From the NCBI GenBank assembly GCA_024364735.1, contig JAGFNQ010000844.1, forward strand, positions 48,396 to 112,395: DNA of 64,000 nt. The letters are read 5' to 3'. Below, in pieces: positions 56,557-64,000 of the stretch. The DNA comes from Boesenbergia rotunda. Taxonomy: Eukaryota > Streptophyta > Magnoliopsida > Zingiberales > Zingiberaceae. Position 1 is the stretch's first letter; each line of letters begins with the position of its first letter. The notes under the pieces were generated by a model. It was given only the letters and a program-made list of their open reading frames with translations. It did no database searches and was not told the origin of the DNA. The position numbers and the translations under genes were made by a program.

Positions 56557-57490
56557 TGTTGGATCGGGTTGGACCGGCTAGAGGGGGGTGAATAGACGAA
56601 AAAAAATTTATAAAAGTGGAGGCTCTCGTCTTTAAAAAAGAAACTTGGTTGCAACTGAGAACGTTGCTTCCAAGGCAATGGGCGCTCAATAAAAATCTCC
56701 TTGTGGCGGAGAAGCCTTACAAAAATAGCACGCTAGACTTTTAGAGTGTTTACAAGAAATGAATTAATTGAATCTATTAAAAGGTTGAAACTCTAAGCCT
56801 ATTTATAGCCTAAGAGAATAAATCTGGATTGTTGATTGTTGAGGAATTTTCTCTTGGCCGTTGATCCATGGATGTAATCTGGATAGCTAATCTTGGATGG
56901 GATTAAACTGCATCCATTGGATCTGATTAAAGGATAAAGTTATCCTTTAAGAGATAACTTTGTCTTCTGCTCGCAACAGATAAATAACTTTATCATTTGC
57001 TCGCAACAACTTTAATCATATCTTTTCTTTATCCCAGTCGGTAAGATTGGTGATATATGTAGGCGAGGTTGCTGGTTCGAATCTTCACAACAACAAATAA
57101 AATTCTTTTTGTTTCAGGTGCTTAGTTTGACTTGGTCAAAATGACCAGTCTTTTGGTTCATCTTCTGGGTGATTCCGGCCAACCGGAGTTAGGCTCACCT
57201 GACCCGACTCCGGCCTTTCGCCCCTCGAGTGTCCTTCCTCCTGGGTTCTCGTCCCTCAGACACCGCGCACGTCCTTCTCGCTCCATCAGCGTACTCTTCC
57301 ACAGCTTCCGCGTCCCTCGGATTGTACCGAGCCCGTCGGCTCACTTCCCCGCACAATCCTTTTCGTCCGCTACGTCTTACACTCGACTTCCTCCGTACCT
57401 AAGCTCCTGTACACTTAGCAGAGGGATTAAACATACCAGGACCTAACTTAAATCGGTTGATCACATCAAAATCAACCAGGGGTACTTACA
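56557..57490 (-). repeat. Element I 3' LTR (left copy)
   Basis: 934 bp, TGTTGGATCGGG to GGTACTTACA. Contains a box-B-like GGTTCGAATCT at about 57080-57090 on the plus strand and a GC-rich C/T-rich segment (57170-57410). Confidence 0.92.
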
Positions 57491-57754
57491 ATCTCCCCCT
57501 TTTTTATGTGTATCAATCCGAGTTAAATTAGGGTAATCAAAATAAAAAAAACATACATAATAATGTAAACAGTTTAAGTTCAAAAAAAACTTATATTTCA
57601 AGTAAATTAAAATTCTACCCCTTAACTTAGTACTATTCCTCCCCCTTTGATCACATCAAAAAATTGGGAAATATAAGTAGGGAAGAAAATTTTTTGAGTG
57701 CGATAAAAAATTTTCTAAGTGAAAAAAAAACGTGTTGGCACAGATTTTTTAAAT

Positions 57755-58387
57755 TTAAAATGACATATTTTTTTCAAAGTTAATTCCATTTTTCAATTTC
57801 AAATTTTCTTTTTCTAATCTACAATTAGATTTAAGCAAGGCTTTAACTCCTGCATATAATTGATCATGAGGAAGAAAACAGACCTCACTTACCGGGTCGC
57901 TTTCGAAAAGCGAGGTTCTTTCTTCGTCATCAGTTTCTTCTGATATCTCTCCCCCTTCATCAGTGCTCCCTTCTTGATGATTTGCAATTAACGCAAGTCC
58001 CGCGTATTCTTGACCTTCTGATTCCTCTGACGAGGACTCGCCCCAAGTGGCCTTCAGTTTTGGCTCTGAGGTACTTTCATGCAATTCTAGGAATTTCTCC
58101 CAGAGCTCTTTTGCCGAGTTGTAATTTTCGATGCGGTTAACTTCTTGCGCGGGAAGAACAGCCAGTAGATGAAATTCAGCTTTGCCATTTGCTTCAAAGT
58201 CTGATTTCTCCTTCTTGGTCCATGATTCTATTTCTTTATCCTTGCCGTTGTTGTCTTTAGGAACTAAAAACCCATTTTTCATAATTATTAGCAATTCAAT
58301 ATCAGTTTTAAAAAATACCTGCATTCGGCGCTTCCACATCGCGAACTCCCCCTCAAACTTCGGTGGGTAGATTACTGCTCCAACCAT
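57755..58387 (-). CDS. gag: Element I gag, shortened but open
   Basis: A 210-residue frame starting MVGAVIYPPKFEGEF. It has the copia gag N-terminal region (YNSAKELWEKFLELHESTSE) joined directly to the Ser/Glu region (KLKATWGESSSEESE) and a C-terminal coiled coil (CRLEKENLKLKN). The middle, including the zinc knuckle present in A, B and D, is missing, so RNA binding would have to come from elsewhere. No stop or frameshift. It is only distantly like D's gag. Confidence 0.82.
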   Translation of the reverse strand: MVGAVIYPPKFEGEFAMWKRRMQVFFKTDIELLIIMKNGFLVPKDNNGKDKEIESWTKKEKSDFEANGKAEFHLLAVLPAQEVNRIENYNSAKELWEKFLELHESTSEPKLKATWGESSSEESEGQEYAGLALIANHQEGSTDEGGEISEETDDEERTSLFESDPVSEVCFLPHDQLYAGVKALLKSNCRLEKENLKLKNGINFEKNMSF

Positions 58388-58451
58388 TTTTCTTGAAATT
58401 GCTGCAGTCGGCGATTAGTCCTTCTGCGGCGACCTTGGCTCTGATACCACT

Positions 58452-59364
58452 TGGGGGGGGTGAATAGACGAAAAAAAATTTATAAAAGTGGAGACTCTCG
58501 TCTTTAAAAAAGAAACTTGGTTGCAACTGAGAACGTTGCTTCCAAGGCAGTGGACGCTCAATAAAAATCTCCTTGTGGCGGAGAAGCCTTACAAAAATAG
58601 CACGCTAGACTTTTAGAGTGTTTACAAGAAATGAATTAATTGAATCTATTAAAAGGTTGAAACTCTAAGTCTATTTATAGCCTAAGAGAATAAATCTGGT
58701 TTGTTGATTGTTGAGGAATTTTCTCTTGGCCGTTGATCCATGGATGTAATCTGGATGGCTGATCTTGGATGGGATTAAACTGCATCCATTGGATCTGATT
58801 AAAGGATAAAGTTATTCTTTAAGAGATAACTTTGTCTTCTGCTCGCAACAGATAAATAACTTTATCATTTGCTTGCAACAACTTTAATCATATCTTTTCT
58901 TTATCCTAGTCTGTAAGATTGGTGATATATGTAGGCGAGGTTGCTGGTTCGAATCTTCACAGCAACAAATAAAATTCTTTTTGTTTCAGGTGCTTGGTTT
59001 GACTTGGTCAAAATGACCAGTCTTTTGGTTCATCTTCTGGGTGATTTCCGGCCAACCGGAGTTAGGCTCACCCGAACCCGACTCCGGCCTTTCGCCCCTC
59101 GAGCGTCCTTCCTCCCGGCTTCTCGTCCCTCGGACACCGCGCACGTCCTTCTCACTCCACCGGCGTACTCTTCCGCAGCTTCCGCGTCCCTCGGATTGTA
59201 CCGAGCCCGTCGGCTCACTTCCCCGCACAATCCTTCTCGTCCGCTACGTCTTACGCTCGACTTCCTCCGTACCTAAGCTCCTATACACTTAGCAGAGGGA
59301 TTAAACATACCAGGACCTAACTTAAATCGGTTGATCACATCAAAATCAACCAGGGGTACTTACA
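58452..59364 (-). repeat. Element I 5' LTR (right copy)
   Basis: 913 bp, near-identical to the left copy but missing about 20 bases after its first TG, where a G-run directly follows. Ends GGTACTTACA. Confidence 0.92.
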
Positions 59365-60000
59365 TACCTTACAGCCAGCATACCTGATATCTTTTTTGCC
59401 GTAGGAATATGTGCTAGATACCAAACCTGTGCTAAGGAAACGTACTTAGCAACCCTAAAAAAAATACTAAGATATGTTAAGGTCACCCTAAATGTAGGGA
59501 TTTGGTATCCTAGTTCCTCAACCTTTGACTTGTCAGGATACTCGAATTCTGATTATGCTGGTTGTAAATTAGATAGAAAGAGCACAAGTGGAAGCTGCCA
59601 ACTATTAGGGAATAGTCTAGTAAGTTGGTGCAGCAGAAAATAACACTGTGTGGCTCTATCCACAACCGAAGCTGAGTATGTAGCCTTAGGAGAGTGTGTA
59701 GCACAACTCTTATGGATGATGCATACTCTTAAGGACTTCCAGCTTAACTACACCCAAACTCAAGTCTACATTGACAATATAAGCTCAATTAATCTAACTA
59801 AGAACCCAATCCAACATTCCAGAACTAAACACATAGAAGTTAAACACCACTTTGTAAGAGATCATGTATCTAGGGGTGAGATAGTCCTTAAGTATGTAGA
59901 CTCTAAATCTAATTTAGCTGACATATTCACCAAACCCCTACCTGAGTTTGAGTTCAGCTCACTAACAAGGCAGTTAGGATTATGCTTGGTAGAATAGGCT
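59365..60000 (+). pseudogene. pol: A' RT C-terminal part and RNase H
   Basis: Reads PDIFFAVGICARYQTCAKE, GYSNSDYAGCK, then a TAA in place of Gln near 59641 (SRK then stop), then TTEAEYVALGECVAQLLW and KSNLADIFTKPLPE to a stop at 59995-59997. It shows what element A looked like at the sites where B and G inserted. Confidence 0.9.
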
Positions 60001-61285
60001 TACTTTACTTCTATTTTTTTAACTGCTTTACTCGATTTTAAAATCAGTCTCTAAAATAATTTTAAAATTGCTTTACTTGATTTTCAAAATTTTTTTTTAC
60101 AATTTTAAAATCAATTTTTTCGACTTAGTTTTTTTTGGAAAAACTACCCCCTTCAAAACTAGGTTTTTTTCGCAAATGGACTTAGCCTAGGCCCTAATCC
60201 TAGAAACTGCATGCACCTATAGATCTAGAAGCCAGCATCTCACAAGCACCTTAGGGTACTTTTGATTGATAACCTAGAATGGGTTGAGATGCTTAGGTCT
60301 TTGCCTTAATTCAAGATGCTTTAAGTCAGTGCATCTGCAGTAATTGGGGCACTAAATATAAATTGAACAGTAATCAGGTTGAGTGTCAAGCTTAGAAAAT
60401 CTAACTTGAACACAACACTTAACTTGACTAACCCTAGCGAAAACTACTGTCTATAACAGTTAGTAAGTAGCTAGTTGGGTTAGACATGACCCGAGCGAAA
60501 TAATTCAAATTGATTTGGTCCAAGTTTATATCTTGAATTGGTTCAGTACATCACATTATTCTTTTGCTATATTCTTATGCAATTTTTGCGGTATTACTTT
60601 GTTTTTTTGATATATGACAAAGGGGGAGAGATTGGAAAGGAGAGAAGGGTTAATTTTTTTTTTTCAAAATTCAAAATTTTCTCTATCTTTTTTTTTCAAA
60701 AAGAACTTAATCTAAGTTGCCTTCAAAACTATTTCAAATTAACTGTTTTTTAAAACTGTTTCAAATGACTTAATCTAAGTTGCTTTCAAAAACGGTGTCT
60801 AAGTATTTGACCTAAGTTGAGTTCAAAATTGTTGTTAAAGCACTTGACCCAAGATGTTTTCAAAAGTGTTTCCATGTACTTAAACTTAAGCTATGTTCAA
60901 AACTGTTCTTAAGTACTTATCTTAAATAGAAAAGTTTTTAAGTAAAAAGTACTAAAGAGGTTGAATTTTTTTTTTCAAAAATTCCTTTAGTAATAAAAAC
61001 GTTAGAAGATGGTTAGAAAATTTTTGCTAAGTTATTGACTTTCTCTAAAATGCAAAATTTCTTTAAGTACCCAGTCAAAATATTTTTTGGAAAATATTTT
61101 TTAAAACTTCTTTTTGAAAAATGTTCTAAGTGTTGAAAAATCAATTCCATTTTTTGACTAAGAAATTTTTCAAACCCCACGAACCGTTGAAAAACCTAAG
61201 GGGAGGAAACTAAAGTAGTATTTTACCTGTTTATGATTAACTTAACTTTTTAAACCGGGTTGCCATAAATTAAAAAGGCGGAGAT
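60001..61285 (+). other. A' 3' non-coding region
   Basis: No gene seen. Homologous to 19092-20374, with the same AAGTACTTAA / TTTTCAAAA-rich stretch (60650-60960) and a polypurine tract at 61270-61285. Confidence 0.75.
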
Positions 61286-62734
61286 TGTTGGTGCAGACAC
61301 ACCCAAGTCGAACCTTGGTTTTGATAATGGCAAAGGGTTCAAAAGTTAAGATGTTATGTTTATCTAACATGTTACTTGAGTGTGCAGATTGAAGTCCTAG
61401 CGAAGGACTGCTAGGCACCTAGCGAAGGACTCCTAGGCATCGAAACCCTAAGACCTGGCGAAGGATTGCTGGGCACCTAGCAAAGGGCTGCTAGGAGTCA
61501 AAAGACCTGGCGAAGGATTGCTAGGCACCAGGCGAAGGACTACTTGGAACTGAAAGACCTGGCGAAGTATTGCTAGGCACCAAGCGGAGGATGGCTTGGA
61601 ACCGAAGACGTGGCGAAGGATTGCTGGGCACTAGCCGAAGGACTGCTTGGTACTGAAGACCTGGTGAAGGACTGCTAGGCACCTGGCGAAGGACTGCTAA
61701 GCAAAAGTCCAACCGGAGGAGCCGGTTGGCAACAAATAAATTCTCCTGAGAGGAGTAGGTGAGGACGCGTTCCCCGTCGAGGGAACAGTAGGCGTCGGTT
61801 CGACCTAGGGTTCCATATTAGAGACCCGAAGTCAGAACTAAGACAGCTATGGCTATAAAATTCACTAACATACTTGCTTTATTGTGTTTGGAACTAACCC
61901 TGGATGCATGACCGAAGGAATGAGTTTCTGCAGCTCAGATCGCCCTAAAGGAGAGGGGCAGCAGCTGGGCAGGGTGCCCCGGAGGTCCCGGACGCCCCCA
62001 AGGTGAAGGCAAGATAAGCTGAGTAAGTAATGCTTCAAATGCTCACTGGGCTAGGCGCCCTCAAGCTCCTGGGCGCCCCTGTGCTCCCGGGCACCCCGGA
62101 TGCCTCGGGCGCCCTGGGTCCAAGCCAACGAAGCAACCAAAGTCTATCCAGCCGAGAAGCCAGTAGATTGGGTCAACCGGGGCGCCCCCTGTGTCCCGGG
62201 TGACCCCGTTAAACCTTAAGCCCGATCCTGGAGGGATAAAGGCTGACCGAGAGGTTTGCGGATCGAGTGACACGCGGAGGGCGACCCCAACATCCCGGGC
62301 GCCCCCAGGTGCACTATATAAGGGGCTCGACCCCCAAGGCTTCATAACACAATTTTCCAACGCCTCAATACTCTTCGTTCAAGCGCTCTGCTCCCAAAAC
62401 TTCTGATCTCGAGGTTCTAGCGCCGCCGACGACCCTACGCACTGAAGAATGATACACACCGGGCGTCGGTAACGAAGAGTTAGATTTTAATTGTATTTTT
62501 ACTGCACTACTACTGTACTACTTCTTGTAATAACTTGCGCGATTATAGTATTGCCCGCAGTAAATGGTCAAGGACTGTGGGCCTTGGATTAGGAGCCGAC
62601 CGCGACTCCAAACCAAGTAAAAAATCTTGTGTTCACGTTTGTGTTTATTTATTTCCGCTGCGTAATTTTTCTCAATCTAATCCAAAATGGTTTTACGATA
62701 TTCACCCCCTCTATCGTATTCTATCGATCCAACA
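61286..62734 (+). repeat. A' 3' LTR, full length
   Basis: 1449 bp, TGTTGGTGCAGACACACC to ATCGATCCAACA. Minisatellite of the GCGAAGGACTGCTAGGCACC type at 61390-61700; GC-rich segment with GGGCGCCC/GGTGCCCC motifs (61970-62310); TATA box CTATATAAGG at 62314-62323; TTCACCCCCTCTATCG near the end. Closely related to D's LTR. Confidence 0.9.
62314..62323 (+). promoter_or_regulatory. TATA box of A' LTR
   Basis: CTATATAAGG, directly after GC-rich repeats, as in D and E. Confidence 0.6.
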
Positions 62735-63207
62735 GTTGATTGGTATCGGTGCTGAGCTATTTTGTTAACAACTCTCTCCTCTATTTAAGGGGAGGCTTCG
62801 AGACTTAAGATGGGTCAGAGATCTTGTTGAAAACCTTTTTAATCAAGTGCTCAAAGCTTCCACACCTACTCTCTTCCTCAAACCCTAAATATTGTCTTGT
62901 AAAAGGGGAAGAGATTGTGAGATGTTGCACTCCACCAAGAAAAAGTGAGCTCTAGCCAGAGATTGTCGAGGACTAATCCATTGAAGATTGAGAGATCACC
63001 CACCTCAAGGACACGTCATGGAGTAGAAGCAAACAATCTCCGAACCACGTAAACGATAAGTGTTAGCATTAATTTCATTGTTTTAGTTTTATTTCCGCTT
63101 GTGAAAAGCTAACACTTGTAGAAAGAACCAACGGAATTTCAACAATCGATTATTCACCCCCCCCCCCCCCCCCCCCCCCCGTCTAGCCATTCGATCAAGT
63201 TCTAACA
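62735..63207 (+). repeat. Element J 5' LTR, truncated at left
   Basis: Ends TTCTAACA at 63207 before a degenerate primer site (ATATCAGAGC, 63213-63222). Contains CTATTTAAGGGG (62781-62792) as a likely TATA box and a run of 24 C (63157-63180) in the TTCACCCC motif seen near the U5 ends of A', B, D, E and I. Its left end is lost at the A' LTR boundary. Confidence 0.75.
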
Positions 63208-64000
63208 AGTTATATCAGAGCGCATGATTTGTTTGGGAAGAACTCACCATCAATCGAAATATCAAGATGACTTTTCAAGAGGGATATAACACCGCATGAC
63301 CACTTTTTCGATGGCAACGATTTTACATATTGGAAAGGTAGAATAAAATATTATTTAATGAATGACATTGAAAATTGGTTTATTATTGTAGATAGCTTCG
63401 AGATGCCAAAGGATGAGAGTGGAACACCTCTTCCAACCAAAAATTGGACAAAAGATAATGAAGAAAGCTCAAGCAAATGCGAAGGCCACAACAACTCTAC
63501 AATGTGGGCTCTCCAAGCAGCAATTGAACAAAGTTGGGTCATTCAATTCTGCCAAAGAGCTTTGAGAAAACTCATTAAGTTAAATGAAGGGTCAAATGAA
63601 TCAAGGAGAGCCAAGAAAGATCTCTTGGTCAATCAACTTCAATCTTTTACCATGAAGACCAATGAGACCGTGAGTTAATTGCACAATAGGTTTAAGGAAA
63701 TTGTCAATGAGCTTCATACAATAGGTGAGAAAATTAACAATAGGGATCTTGTAAGGTATGTACTTCAATCCTTCCCTAGAACCACTTGATGGGCTTTAAT
63801 GGTTGATGTTTATAAAGTCTCTAGGGATATTTTTTTAATTAAGCTTGATGAATTATTTTGTGAATTTGAACTTCATGAACAAGCTAACCCGTCTTCCAAA
63901 GAAAAGAGCATTGCTCTTATTGTAGAAAAAGAAGGACAAGAAGAAGTGTTCATCCTCATCATCCTCTGACTCGGAAGAATTGAGCGCTTCAATGAATAGT
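63208..64000 (+). mobile_element. Copia element J (related to B), 5' part, runs off the window
   Basis: Primer site variant AGTTATATCAGAGC (63208-63222) followed by leader and gag pseudogene. Gag similarity to element B (MNDIENW, NEGSNES, VNELHTIGEKI) places it in the B lineage. Confidence 0.8.
63267..64000 (+). pseudogene. gag: Element J gag, broken
   Basis: Starts MTFQEGYNTA then TGA; frame changes follow in the FDGNDF region. 63358 on reads MNDIENWFIIVDSFEMPKDESG, changes frame around 63455-63560, then KKDLLVNQLQSFTMKTNETVS and a TAA at 63676. The same frame continues VNELHTIGEKINNRDLVRYV, another stop near 63788, then DVYKVSRD and FELHEQANPSSKEKS to the edge. The protein would be the structural Gag of a copia element. 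Confidence 0.82.

Larger units (their letters stand above)
56557..59364 (-). mobile_element. Element I: small gag-only copia-type element (TR-GAG-like), inserted in A' RT
   Basis: 2808 bp with LTRs 56557-57490 and 58452-59364, flanked by TACCT (56552-56556 and 59365-59369). Primer site on the minus strand 58438-58451 (AGTGGTATCAGAGC); polypurine tract reverse of 57491-57506. The 961-base interior holds one gag frame and nothing else. This fits the TR-GAG class of non-autonomous retrotransposons described in plants. Confidence 0.93.
45212..62734 (+). mobile_element. Copia element A' (A family), 5' truncated, interrupted by H2 and I
   Basis: Pieces 45212-45362, 54620-56556 and 59365-62734 line up with element A from the GAG-pre-integrase region to the end of a full 3' LTR. 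Everything upstream is missing because D and the gap lie to the left. H2 (TSD AATCA/AATCT) and I (TSD TACCT) account for the two breaks. Many in-frame stops show it is old. Confidence 0.9.

Noticed and set aside
59041..59292. GC-rich overlapping frames in the element I LTRs
   Set aside because: Frames in several phases on both strands, present in both LTR copies, with no family match; a result of GC-rich LTR sequence.
62735..62765. Primer-site-like sequence (GGTATCGGTGCTGAGC) directly after the A' LTR, which could mean a tandem element
   Set aside because: Only partly like TGGTATCAGAGC, with insertions; it leads into the truncated J LTR and not into an A-type leader.

Overview
The window is a dense nest of plant transposable elements with no complete host gene. 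Ty1/copia and Ty3/gypsy polyproteins, initiator-Met-tRNA primer sites (TGGTATCAGAGC) and a CACTA transposon place it in a flowering plant with a large, repeat-rich genome. A monocot is plausible, but the sequence alone does not name the species. A run of N at 30660-31291 marks an assembly gap. The element names A, A', B, D, E, G, H1, H2, I and J are my own labels.

Left part (1-22202). Sirevirus-like copia element A (+ strand) enters from the left edge with gag, protease, integrase and RT. At 4889-16262 its RT is split by copia element B (minus strand, two LTRs, TSD GGAAT). B's gag is split by a 3.8-kb CACTA element (10793-14611, TSD AAA) that carries a fragment of the host translation factor eIF3g. 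A resumes at 16263 and is split again inside RNase H by a 2.2-kb solo LTR (G, 16520-18749, TSD CTATC). It ends with its 3' non-coding region and the start of its 3' LTR (20375). A second, truncated G LTR follows.

Middle part (22203-30659). Two incomplete Tekay-like chromovirus copies (H1, minus strand) share one LTR at 24641-27224. That LTR contains a near-perfect inverted duplication with about 485-bp arms.

After the gap (31292-45211). Two non-autonomous LTR elements keep gag but have no pol. D (minus) has its left LTR split by E (+, 31618-38854, TSD CCTAG). They share a primer site, a polypurine tract, gag sequence, a conserved 280-bp non-coding block and an LTR minisatellite with element A, which points to mobilisation by an A-like partner.

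Right part (45212-64000). A second A-family copy (A', +) is split by the complete gypsy element H2 (45363-54619) and by the 2.8-kb gag-only element I (56557-59364, TSD TACCT). It ends with a full 3' LTR (61286-62734). A further degenerate copia element J begins with a truncated LTR and a gag pseudogene at the right edge.

Almost all reading frames are broken by stops (mostly CAA/CAG/TGG to stop, as expected for methylated C decay) or small indels. Only the gag frames of D and I are open throughout. The least-explained signals are tandem stem-loop modules with compensating base changes in D and E, tRNA-like box A/B motifs at both ends of the gypsy LTRs, and a CAGTCGACTG palindrome shared by unrelated copia and gypsy LTRs.
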